In this document: piece by piece, positions 53,574-61,069 of the stretch
Numbering within the stretch: position 1 is the first letter of the stretch
Layout of the letters: each line of letters starts with the position of its first letter
From: Occultella aeris
Lineage (GTDB): Bacteria; Actinomycetota; Actinomycetes; Actinomycetales; Beutenbergiaceae
Length of the DNA: 64,000 nt
Direction of reading: 5' to 3'
Assembly: GCF_902703175.1 (NCBI RefSeq)
Contig: NZ_CACRYJ010000014.1
Location: forward strand, 62,001 to 126,000
Position numbers and translations under genes: made by a program
Notes under the pieces: generated by a model
What the model was told of the DNA's origin: nothing
Seen by the model: only the letters and a program-made list of their open reading frames with translations
Database searches by the model: none

Positions 53574-54068
53574 ATGCTCGGCAACTCCTACGACACCCAG
53601 GTGTGCTCCATCTCCCGGACCCTCGAGATGGTCGGGGAGCGCTGGAGCCTGCTGATCATCCGCAATGCGGCGTTCGCGGGCATGACCCGGTTCGGCCAGT
53701 TCCGCCGCAGCCTCGGCATCGCGACGAACGTGCTGCAGTCACGCCTCGACGGCTTCGTCGAGGCGGGCCTGATGGAGCGTCGCCCAGCACGCGAGCAGCC
53801 CGCCGCGAGCGAGTACGTGCTCACGGACAAGGGGCGCGACCTCGTGCCCGCGCTCGTCGCCCTGACCGCCTGGGGCGACCGCTGGGCGGCCCCGGACGGC
53901 CCGCCGATCATCTACCACCACATCGGGTGCGGTGACACGGTCGCCCCACACCTCACCTGCACGACCTGTGGCCCGCTCGCCGACCCCACCCAGGTGGAGG
54001 CGTACCCCGGACCGGGTATGCCGCAGGACCGCGCGGACGTCATTCGCCAACGGTTGGCGGCGGATTAG
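53574..54068 (+). CDS. HxlR-family transcriptional regulator
   Basis: This 164-residue regulator has the HxlR winged helix (CSISRTLEMVGERWSLLIIR; FGQFRRSLGIATNVLQSRLD; ASEYVLTDKGRDLVPALVA) with the conserved N-terminal Cys (CSISRTLE), a redox or electrophile sensor in related proteins. The C-terminal tail carries CGDTVAPHLTCTTCG, a possible metal-binding knuckle. The TTG 18 bases upstream is unlikely as a start because it overlaps the promoter. It probably controls itself and the divergent SRPBCC gene. Confidence 0.9.
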   Translation: MLGNSYDTQVCSISRTLEMVGERWSLLIIRNAAFAGMTRFGQFRRSLGIATNVLQSRLDGFVEAGLMERRPAREQPAASEYVLTDKGRDLVPALVALTAWGDRWAAPDGPPIIYHHIGCGDTVAPHLTCTTCGPLADPTQVEAYPGPGMPQDRADVIRQRLAAD

Positions 54069-54109
54069 TTGGTCCGACTCTTGCGTCGCCGGCCCGAAGG
54101 TGGCGGTGT

Positions 54110-54148
54110 GTGGGCGCGCCCTTCGCCCGAAGCGTCGGACGCGCCCAC
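54110..54148. terminator. Hairpin between hxlR and msrA
   Basis: GTGGGCGCG (54110-54118) and CGCGCCCAC (54140-54148) pair perfectly over 9 bases around a 21-base loop between convergent genes. No T-run follows. Confidence 0.5.
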
Positions 54149-54160
54149 GTCAGCGCAGAG

Positions 54161-54715
54161 TCAGGCGGTCGTGGCGGTGCGCCTGGGTAGCACCCAGCCC
54201 GAACGCGGGAAGTGGCAGGTGTAGCCGTTCGGGAACGCGATCAGGTAGTCCTGATGCTCGGGCTCGGCCTCCCAGAACGGTCCCGCGGGTTCGATCGTGG
54301 TCACGGCCTTGCCAGGCCACAAGCGCGATGCATCAACGTCGGCGATCGTGTCGCGAGCGACCGTGTCCTGTTCGGGCGTGACGGGGAAGATCGCTGAGCG
54401 GTAGCTCGCGCCGATGTCGTTGCCCTGGCGGTTCAGGGTCGACGGGTCGTGGATCTGGAAGAAGAACGCCAGGATGTCCCGATAGCTGGTCTGCGCCGGG
54501 TCGAAGACGATCTCGACCGCTTCGGCGTGCCCGGGGTGGTTGCGGTACGTGGCGTGGTCGTTCTCCCCGCCGGTGTATCCGACCCGGGTGGCCAGGACTC
54601 CGGGCTGGCGTCGGATGAGGTCCTCCATGCCCCAGAAGCAACCGCCGGCCAGGACGGCCGTCTCCGCTCCGGGCTCGCGGGTGACCGCTCCGGTGTCGTT
54701 GATTCCGCTGGTCAT
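54161..54715 (-). CDS. msrA: Peptide-methionine (S)-S-oxide reductase MsrA
   Basis: This 184-residue enzyme reduces the S-epimer of methionine sulfoxide in proteins. The catalytic [10 protein letters not shown] is present, with [23 protein letters not shown] and [19 protein letters not shown], and a C-terminal Cys in GYTCHF. Its ATG overlaps the msrB stop (ATGA at 54712-54715), so both are translated from one message. Confidence 0.96.
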   Translation of the reverse strand: MTSGINDTGAVTREPGAETAVLAGGCFWGMEDLIRRQPGVLATRVGYTGGENDHATYRNHPGHAEAVEIVFDPAQTSYRDILAFFFQIHDPSTLNRQGNDIGASYRSAIFPVTPEQDTVARDTIADVDASRLWPGKAVTTIEPAGPFWEAEPEHQDYLIAFPNGYTCHFPRSGWVLPRRTATTA

Positions 54716-55191
54716 GATGCACGCTCCTGGTTGCTGTCGGGGTCGGCGGAGTCGAACAGCGAGCCGTACTCGCCGTAGCCCTGCGCGTCGAGTTCGGCGG
54801 CCGGGACGAATCTCAGGGCGGCCGAGTTCATGCAGTACCGCTGCCCGCCGGCGGCGGTCGGACCATCATCGAACAGGTGCCCGAGGTGGCTGTCGGCGAT
54901 CGCGGACCGCACCTCCGTGCGAGTCATTCCGAACGTCCGGTCGGTCTCGGACCGGACTGCCTCCGCTCCGATCGGCCTCGTGAAGCTCGGCCACCCGGTG
55001 CCACTGTCGAACTTGTCGGTCGACGAGAACAGGGGTTCGCCGGAGACCACGTCCACATAGATTCCGGGCTCGTGGTTGTTCCAGTACTCGTTGCGGAACG
55101 CGGGTTCGGTGCCGTTCTTCTGCGTCACCTTGAACTGGCTGCGGCTCAGGCGGCTCAGCGCCTCGGGGGTCTTGCGGTAGTCGTGTGGCAC
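54712..55191 (-). CDS. msrB: Peptide-methionine (R)-S-oxide reductase MsrB
   Basis: This 159-residue enzyme reduces the R-epimer of methionine sulfoxide. It has [26 protein letters not shown] and the catalytic [11 protein letters not shown]. The GTG at 55191 follows AGGAGAG; a longer open frame continues into non-coding sequence. The two zinc-binding CxxC pairs found in many MsrB proteins are replaced (YVDVVSG and RSAIADS), and only one Cys is present, so no resolving Cys is seen. It is the first gene of the msrB-msrA operon and faces a quinone-oxidoreductase gene. Confidence 0.95.
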   Translation of the reverse strand: MPHDYRKTPEALSRLSRSQFKVTQKNGTEPAFRNEYWNNHEPGIYVDVVSGEPLFSSTDKFDSGTGWPSFTRPIGAEAVRSETDRTFGMTRTEVRSAIADSHLGHLFDDGPTAAGGQRYCMNSAALRFVPAAELDAQGYGEYGSLFDSADPDSNQERAS

Positions 55192-55365
55192 GATCTCTCC
55201 TCTTCTGGCGTCGCTGGCTGCGGCGTCATTGATCAGAACAACGCAGCGCGTCGTTTTGGTCCCGGGCTCTGCGAACCCGATCCGATCGTTGTGGCACCTC
55301 GGATCTCGCCGCCGCTCACCGACTGGAACTACGGTGGCGATGAGGACATGACATGGAGGTGCGTG

Positions 55366-56283
55366 ATGAAGGCGATCGTGGTGACGGATCAAGCCGCAGG
55401 CACGGCCGGGATGATGCTGGCGGAGCGGCCCGACCCCGAGGCGGCGAGCAACGACGTCGTCGTGGAGGTCCACGCCTCGGGATTCACGCCGGGCGAACTG
55501 ACGTGGCCGGGCACGTGGACCGATCGCCTCGGGCGGGACCGAACGCCGTCGATCCCTGGCCATGAGTTGGCCGGGGTGGTCAGTGCGCTCGGCTACGGCA
55601 CGAGAGGGCTGACCGTGGGCCAGCGGGTGTTCGGGCTCGCGGACTGGACCCGCGACGGCACGCTGGCGGAGTACGTGGCCGTCGAGGCACGTAACCTCGC
55701 ACCGCTGCCGGGCGATGTCGACTTCACGATCGGCGCGAGCCTGCCGGTCTCCGGCCTGACGGCCTGGCAGGGACTGTTCGTGCACGGCCGCCTCCAGATG
55801 GGGCAGGCCGTCCTGGTCCATGGCGCAGCCGGCGGGGTCGGCTCGATGGTGACCCAGCTCGCCCGGGAGGCGGGCGGATATGTGATCGGCACCGGGCGCT
55901 CCGCGGACCGGCAGGCAGCGCTCGATCTCGGCGCGCAGGAGTTCGTCGACCTCGACAACGACTCGCTGGAGGACGTCGGCGGCGTCGACCTGGTCTTCGA
56001 CGTCATCGGCGGGGACATCGGCACGCGGTCCGCACGGCTGGTTCGCCCCGGAGGAATGCTCGTCACCATTGCCGGCCCACCCGAGGTGGTGCCGGCAGCC
56101 GGGCTCGCGGTGGATTTCGTCGTCGAGGCCGACCGCGCACAGCTGGGTGAGCTCGTCCAGCGGGTCCGGGACGGCCGGCTCCGGCCGAACGTCGGCAACA
56201 CTGCGACCCTCGATCTCGCCGTCGCCGCGTTCAACCCGACCGAGCGGGTCCGGGGCAGGACGATCATCCGCGTTCGCGCCTAG
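55366..56283 (+). CDS. Zinc-independent quinone-oxidoreductase-like MDR protein
   Basis: This 305-residue medium-chain dehydrogenase starts [15 protein letters not shown] after GGAGGTGCGTG. It has [12 protein letters not shown] without the catalytic zinc Cys/His set, the NADP motif [16 protein letters not shown] and a short C-terminal substrate lobe. It probably reduces quinones or enones with NADPH. It is divergent from the msr genes across 174 bases with no clear shared operator, so a common stress response is only a suggestion. Confidence 0.88.
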   Translation: MKAIVVTDQAAGTAGMMLAERPDPEAASNDVVVEVHASGFTPGELTWPGTWTDRLGRDRTPSIPGHELAGVVSALGYGTRGLTVGQRVFGLADWTRDGTLAEYVAVEARNLAPLPGDVDFTIGASLPVSGLTAWQGLFVHGRLQMGQAVLVHGAAGGVGSMVTQLAREAGGYVIGTGRSADRQAALDLGAQEFVDLDNDSLEDVGGVDLVFDVIGGDIGTRSARLVRPGGMLVTIAGPPEVVPAAGLAVDFVVEADRAQLGELVQRVRDGRLRPNVGNTATLDLAVAAFNPTERVRGRTIIRVRA

Positions 56284-56340
56284 CGGTGCGGAGCCGCCCC
56301 ACCCGTACCAGCGGCGCCACGCGCTTCGGTTCCCCGCCGC

Positions 56341-58656
56341 TCAGGCCTCCCGCACGACGGCGTAGCCCCAGCCGGGCACGGTCACGTCACCGAAGTGCGC
56401 GGCACCGGTGACGAGGTCGGTCCCGTTCGCGGGAACGCTCACGTCGCTGTCGGTGTGGTTGAGCACGAACAGGTAGTTCACGCCGTCGGAGTCGGCCCGC
56501 CGGACGACCTCGACACCGGGCGCCGCGTCGGCCGCGGGAGCCACGCCGGACTCGGCCAGGAGTTCGCCGACCAGCCAGGCGATCCCAGCCTCGTCCTGAC
56601 GGGTCGCGGCGTACCAGGCGGCGCCCTCCCCGACGACGTTGCGGGTGACCGCCGGCCCACCTGGCAGCGGGCCGTCCACGAACGACCGGAGCACCTCGGC
56701 GGAGGTGACGCGGACCCGCTCGGTCCAGACGTCCGCCGTCGACCCGTCGTCGAGCGCGACGCGCTCGCCCGCGAGCAGCGGGAAGAACTCGTCGGTGTTG
56801 ACACCGAGCAGGTCCCGGAAGGCACCGGGGTAGCCGCCGAGGCGGATGTGGTCGTTCTCGTTGACGATCCCGGAGAAGTACGTGATCAGCACGCTCGCGC
56901 CACGCTCGGCGGCATCGGCGATGTTCGCGGCGCCCTCATCCGTGACCAGGTAGAGCGTCGGCACCAGGACCAGGTCGTAACCGGACAGGTCGGCGGTCGG
57001 GTTCACGACATCCACGGTCACGCCGCGGCGCCAGAGCTCTCGGTAGAGCGCGCGCAGCCGGTCGAACGCGGTGACGTCCTCGCTCGGGTGCGAGTCCAGC
57101 TCGACGGCCCACCAGTTCACGTAGTCGAACACGATCGCCGCGCGCGCCTGCACCCGCGAGCCGCGCACCGGTGCGATGGCCCGCAGCGTCTCGCCGAGGC
57201 GCACCGAGTCGGACCAGATCTGCGAGTCCCGGCCGGCGTGCGGCACCAGCGAGGAGTGGAACTTCTCCGCGCCGGCCTTGGACTGGCGCCACTGGAAGAA
57301 CATCACCGAGTCCGCCCCACGGGCGACGTGCTGCAACGAGTTCCGCAGCATCTCCCCCGGCCCCTTGGCCCGGTTGCGCGGCTGCCAGTTGACGGCGCCG
57401 GTGGAGTGCTCCATGAGGATCCACGGCTTGCCCTTGGCGGTGCCTCGCGTCATGTCCGCGGCGAGCGCGAGCTCGACCTCCCGTTCGGCGTCGGCGGAGA
57501 CGGTGTAGTGGTCGGTCGCGACCACGTCCACCTCGTCGCCCCAGCGGTAGTAGTCCATCCACTTGGTGCCCGGGCCCACCATGAAGTTCGTGGTGATCGG
57601 CACGCTCGGGGTGATCTTGCGGACGGCGTCCCGAAGCAGCGTGTAGTAACTGAGCAGGGTGTCCGAGGAGTACCGCGCGAAGTCCAGCTGCTGGGTCGGG
57701 TTCGCGTAGGTCGGCGCGGACCGCGGCGGCAGGATGTCCTTGAACGAGTTGTACTTCTGCGACCAGAACGCGGTGCCCCAAGCGTCGTTCAGGGAGTTGA
57801 TCGACTTGTAGCGCTTGATCAGCCAGGCCCGGAAGGACTTCTCGGCCGACTCGGAGTAGTCGTGCGGGACGTGGCACCCGATCTCGTTGTCGACGTGCCA
57901 CAGAGCCAGCGCCGGGTGCCCCGCGTAGCGCTCGGCGACGGCGGAGGCCATCTTCACCGCGTAGTCGCGGTAGACCTTCGAGGAGATCGCGTAGGACTGC
58001 CGCCCGCCCTGGCCCAGGACCGTGCCGTCGGCGAGCACGGGCAGGATCTCCGGGTGCGCGACGGTCAGCCACGGCGGCGGCGACGCGGTCGCGGTGGCCA
58101 ACGCGACCCGGATCCCGGCGGCCGAGAGCCGGTCCATCATGTTGTCCAGCCAGGCCCAGTCGTACTTGCCCTCGCGCGGCTCGATGGTGGCCCAGGAGAA
58201 GATCGCCAGGCTGACGATGTTCACCCCGGACTCGCGCATCAGCTGGATGTCCTCGAGACGCGTGGCCATCGGCCACTGCTCCGGGTTGTAGTCGCCGCCG
58301 AAGCCCATGCCGGTCAGCGCGATCGGCCAGGCGTCCGGCGTCGCCTCCGGTTCCGGCTCCGGCTCGACGGTCCCGACGGCGGAAGTCACCTCGTCGGTCG
58401 CGGCACCCTCGCTCTGTGCGTCCGATCCCCCGTCGGCCGCCCCGCTCTCGGCGGGCGCGTCACCGTCGGCGGGCGCGTCACCGTCGGCGGGCGCGTCGCC
58501 GTCGGCGGGCGCGTCGCCGTCGGCGGATGCGTCGACCCGCGCTTGCGCCGAAGCGTCCGCCGGCTGGGGTGCTGTGGGCGCGTCCGCGCGCGACTCCTGC
58601 TCGCGGCCGTCAACCGCGCTCGAGTCCGGTGTGCTGGCAGCGGGGTCGACTGACAT
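56341..58656 (-). CDS. Beta-galactosidase, GH42, with repeat-rich N-terminal tail
   Basis: This 771-residue enzyme carries an N-terminal acidic, Ala/Asp/Glu-rich tail (about 1-108) not found in typical GH42 enzymes (usual length 650-700). It contains hexapeptide repeats (DGDAPA). The GH42 barrel begins MGFGGDYNPEQWP and holds the acid/base WHVDNEIGCH (about 257) and the nucleophile WILMEHSTG (about 415). Trimerisation and beta-rich C-terminal domains follow (FDYVNWWAVE; VNYLFVLNHTD). No signal peptide precedes the tail, so it is cytoplasmic. It would cleave terminal beta-galactosides. There is no neighbouring transporter. Confidence 0.94.
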   Translation of the reverse strand: MSVDPAASTPDSSAVDGREQESRADAPTAPQPADASAQARVDASADGDAPADGDAPADGDAPADGDAPAESGAADGGSDAQSEGAATDEVTSAVGTVEPEPEPEATPDAWPIALTGMGFGGDYNPEQWPMATRLEDIQLMRESGVNIVSLAIFSWATIEPREGKYDWAWLDNMMDRLSAAGIRVALATATASPPPWLTVAHPEILPVLADGTVLGQGGRQSYAISSKVYRDYAVKMASAVAERYAGHPALALWHVDNEIGCHVPHDYSESAEKSFRAWLIKRYKSINSLNDAWGTAFWSQKYNSFKDILPPRSAPTYANPTQQLDFARYSSDTLLSYYTLLRDAVRKITPSVPITTNFMVGPGTKWMDYYRWGDEVDVVATDHYTVSADAEREVELALAADMTRGTAKGKPWILMEHSTGAVNWQPRNRAKGPGEMLRNSLQHVARGADSVMFFQWRQSKAGAEKFHSSLVPHAGRDSQIWSDSVRLGETLRAIAPVRGSRVQARAAIVFDYVNWWAVELDSHPSEDVTAFDRLRALYRELWRRGVTVDVVNPTADLSGYDLVLVPTLYLVTDEGAANIADAAERGASVLITYFSGIVNENDHIRLGGYPGAFRDLLGVNTDEFFPLLAGERVALDDGSTADVWTERVRVTSAEVLRSFVDGPLPGGPAVTRNVVGEGAAWYAATRQDEAGIAWLVGELLAESGVAPAADAAPGVEVVRRADSDGVNYLFVLNHTDSDVSVPANGTDLVTGAAHFGDVTVPGWGYAVVREA
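58451..58522. repeat. 18-base tandem repeat inside the GH42 gene
   Basis: Four complete 18-base units (starting 58451, 58469, 58487, 58505) of GCGGGCGCGTCACCGTCG type, with one alternating A/G position, are flanked by partial units. They encode the hexapeptide repeat in the N-terminal tail. Since the unit is in frame, copy-number change would only lengthen or shorten the tail. Confidence 0.85.
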
Positions 58657-58692
58657 GCGGGAAGCGTATTCAACCGCTCGCGCGGAACCTAA

Positions 58693-59688
58693 TCAGGCGG
58701 CACCGACCTCGGGCCCCGTCTGGCGCTCATTACTGGGCGGGTCCGGCGCGTGATCGGGCCTGAGGTCGGGCGCGGACGGCTCGGCGATCGTCAGGACCGC
58801 CTGAACCACCCCGGGACTCGCCTCGATCCTGCGTTCCAGCGCCCGCAGGCGGCTTCCGAGGTGCGACTCGGTGTCGTCGCCGAGCAGATCCACCGCGGCG
58901 ACCAGGTACACCTGCCGGGGACCGACGAACTCGACGTGCAGTTGCGTGACACGGCTGATCTCCGGCACGGAGGTCAGGCTCACCAGCACACGGGCACGCG
59001 CCGCGGGCGGCAGTTCCACCCCCACCAGGAAGCGCCGGTTCCGGTCCACCAGCACGATCGCGACCACACCGAGCAGGATCCCGACCAGGATCGAGCCGAC
59101 CGCGTCCGGGATCGGTGAGCCGGTGAGCTGATGCGCGAGCACGCCACCGAACGCGATCAGGATGCCCATGACTGCAGCGAAGTCCTCGGCGAAGACCGCG
59201 CGCAGGGTCGGGTCGGAGGTCTCGATCGCCTGCTCGAACAGGTCCCGACCGCTCTCCTTGGCCGCTCGGTTCACCTGTCGGTATGCCTGCAGGAACGAGG
59301 TGCCCTCGAGCACGAGTGCGATCGCGAACACCACGTAGGCGACGGCGAAGTTCGAGGCGGGCTCGGGGTCGACGAGGCTCTGGATGCCATGCATGATCGA
59401 GACCGCGGACCCGGCGACGAACAGTCCGAGTGCGGCGAACATGGACCAGACGTAGGCCTCGCGGCCGTACCCGAGCGGGTGCCCGGCGTCCTGCGGACGG
59501 CGGGCACGACGCTCGGCGATCATCAGGAAGATCTCGTTCCCGGTGTCTGCCCAGGAGTGCGCAGCCTCGGCCACCATCGACGCCGATCCCGTGATCGCCC
59601 CCGCCACCGACTTCGCGACCGCGATCAACAGGTTCGCCCCGAAGGCGATGAGAACCGTTGCGCTCACCCGCTGCCGCCGTTCGCTCAC
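58693..59688 (-). CDS. Cation diffusion facilitator-family transporter
   Basis: This 331-residue membrane protein has about six spans. The metal motif of helix 2 reads EAAHSWADTGNEIF, and the helix 5 site is altered to AEDFAAVMG (FxEDxxxxxG). A cytoplasmic C-terminal domain follows (VEFVGPRQVYLVAAVDLLG). The GTG at 59688 follows AAGG by 8 bases. The variant motif suggests a distinct ion preference. It is expected to export divalent metal in exchange for protons. It may be co-transcribed with the GH42 gene downstream. Confidence 0.9.
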   Translation of the reverse strand: MSERRQRVSATVLIAFGANLLIAVAKSVAGAITGSASMVAEAAHSWADTGNEIFLMIAERRARRPQDAGHPLGYGREAYVWSMFAALGLFVAGSAVSIMHGIQSLVDPEPASNFAVAYVVFAIALVLEGTSFLQAYRQVNRAAKESGRDLFEQAIETSDPTLRAVFAEDFAAVMGILIAFGGVLAHQLTGSPIPDAVGSILVGILLGVVAIVLVDRNRRFLVGVELPPAARARVLVSLTSVPEISRVTQLHVEFVGPRQVYLVAAVDLLGDDTESHLGSRLRALERRIEASPGVVQAVLTIAEPSAPDLRPDHAPDPPSNERQTGPEVGAA

Positions 59689-59740
59689 GTCGGCCACCTT
59701 GGCACTTCGGCCAGGCCGCAGCCACCCGCGGCTCGGCACC

Positions 59741-60463
59741 TCACCCCGCCAACAGCCAGCGCAGACCGGCGCGCGCCTCGGCGGGGTCCCCGCCGTCGGC
59801 GACCGCCCGCAGCGCCTGCCGCCACGCCGCCGCGAGGACCGAGGCCGTGGCCTCGGACCGCCCGGGCACCGCCGGCACCAGCGCGGCCGCGATCACGTCG
59901 GCGCCGCCGTCGGGCCGCGGCTCCGCCAGTACGCGGGTCACGCGAAACCGCACCGCCGCGTCGAACGCCACCTCGAGCGCCGTCGCGAGGGCGGATCGGT
60001 CCGCCGCCTCGCCCGTACCATCCGCGCCTACCGGACCACCGCCGTCGCGCCCGCCGTTCCCGCCCGGCCGACCACCGCCGTCGCGCCCGCCGTTCCCGAC
60101 CGGCCGACCACCGCGGTCGGGCCCGCCGTTCCCTCCCACCGGACCACCACCGTCGGGCGCATCGGCCCGACCGGGCGGGGCCTCGCCGTCGACGCCCTTG
60201 CGTCGTGCGCCACCGGCCGCCGCGAGCGTGTCGAGAGCAGTCTCGATCCGCTCGACCATACGCTTGTCCATCTCGTCGCGGACCACCGTGAACAGGCCGA
60301 GCTTGTTGCCGAAGTGGTGATAGAGCGACCCGGTGGTCACGCCCGCGGCGCGGGCGACCGCCTGGACGCTCAGCGCCTCGTACCCCTGACGCTGGAGGTG
60401 GTCGATCGCCGCGTCCAGCAGTCGCGCCTTCGCGCTGCCCGGGAGCGGGATCCAGTCCGTCAT
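59741..60463 (-). CDS. TetR-family regulator with Gly-rich repeat insert
   Basis: This 240-residue regulator has the TetR helix-turn-helix at its N terminus (AKARLLDAAIDHLQRQGYEA; VARAAGVTTGSLYHHFGNKL) and a ligand domain (ATALEVAFDAAVRFRVTRVL...). Between them lies an insert of about 55 residues, including three 12-residue repeats of GNGGRDGGGRPG type, encoded by 36-base repeats at 60035-60142. It faces the VOC gene across a 53-base gap holding a double operator. The ATG at 60463 is preferred; longer in-frame starts lie in the operator. The insert is unusual for TetR proteins. Confidence 0.87.
   Translation of the reverse strand: MTDWIPLPGSAKARLLDAAIDHLQRQGYEALSVQAVARAAGVTTGSLYHHFGNKLGLFTVVRDEMDKRMVERIETALDTLAAAGGARRKGVDGEAPPGRADAPDGGGPVGGNGGPDRGGRPVGNGGRDGGGRPGGNGGRDGGGPVGADGTGEAADRSALATALEVAFDAAVRFRVTRVLAEPRPDGGADVIAAALVPAVPGRSEATASVLAAAWRQALRAVADGGDPAEARAGLRWLLAG
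60035..60142. repeat. 36-base tandem repeat in the TetR gene
   Basis: Three 36-base units (60035-60070, 60071-60106, 60107-60142) and a partial fourth repeat the sequence ACCACCGCCGTCGCGCCCGC with few differences. They encode Gly/Arg/Asp-rich dodecapeptides on the minus strand. The first two units differ at one base, suggesting recent duplication. Confidence 0.85.
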
Positions 60464-60473
60464 CACGACACCA

Positions 60474-60508
60474 TAATCCATTGACGGACAAACGTAATCC
60501 ATTTACGG
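60474..60508. promoter_or_regulatory. Double TetR operator candidate
   Basis: TAATCCATTGACGG (60474-60487) and TAATCCATTTACGG (60495-60508) are direct repeats 21 bases apart, or two helical turns. The second contains the palindrome CGTAATCCATTTACG (60493-60507). They lie between the TetR and VOC start codons. Confidence 0.65.
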
Positions 60509-60509
60509 T
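60481..60509 (+). promoter_or_regulatory. VOC-gene promoter, predicted leaderless
   Basis: TTGACG (60481-60486), 17 bases, TACGGT (60504-60509), then 7 bases to the ATG at 60517. The -35 lies in the first operator copy and the -10 in the second, so TetR binding would exclude polymerase. Confidence 0.6.
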
Positions 60510-60516
60510 GCTGATC

Positions 60517-60876
60517 ATGGCACTCAAACTCACGATGATCTACCAGCCCGTGGCCGATCTCGATCGAGCGGTCACCTTCTACCGGGACACCCTCGGGTGG
60601 GACGAGGCGTGGCGGATGGGTGACACCACCGCTGCCTTCAAGATCCCGGACTCCGAGATCGAGGTGATGCTCGATATCCCCACCGACGACCCGCACGGCC
60701 AGTCCGGGTTCTACGAGGTCGCCGACGTGGACGCGTACTTCGCCGAGAAGAAGGACTCCGTGGACTTCGTCGTGCAACCGATGGACCTGCCGCCGATCCG
60801 GTACGCAGCCTTCAAGGACCCGGACGGCAATGTGTTCCGGATCTACCACTCCACCGACGAGGCCCCCGAGGGCTGA
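60517..60876 (+). CDS. VOC-family (glyoxalase/bleomycin-resistance-like) protein
   Basis: This 119-residue protein has one VOC unit: KLTMIYQPVADLDRAVTFYR, then DTLGWDEAWRMGDTTAAFKI and the metal-side strand KDPDGNVFRIYHS. It is the probable target of the facing TetR, likely a protective or sensing protein whose ligand also releases the repressor. The in-frame frame upstream to 60481 is part of the promoter, so the ATG at 60517 is firm. Confidence 0.9.
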   Translation: MALKLTMIYQPVADLDRAVTFYRDTLGWDEAWRMGDTTAAFKIPDSEIEVMLDIPTDDPHGQSGFYEVADVDAYFAEKKDSVDFVVQPMDLPPIRYAAFKDPDGNVFRIYHSTDEAPEG

Positions 60877-60877
60877 T

Positions 60878-60896
60878 TCGGGCACGTGGAGCCCGA
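60878..60896 (+). terminator. Short GC-rich hairpin after the VOC gene
   Basis: TCGGGC (60878-60883) and GCCCGA (60891-60896) form a 6-base stem with a 7-base loop, 2 bases after the stop. There is no T-run. Confidence 0.4.
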
Positions 60897-61069
60897 TCCG
60901 ACCCCTATTCACCTGACCGGACCAACCTCCAGCGGCAGCCACGCCGTAGAAACGGAACCGATAGTCACGGATTCGAATCGAATGGCACAGTCGGGGGTTC
61001 CCGTATCACGGAATGAGCGATAAAGTCTCACCGGTTGCTTGAACACACAACATAAGCAGGGGAACTGCG

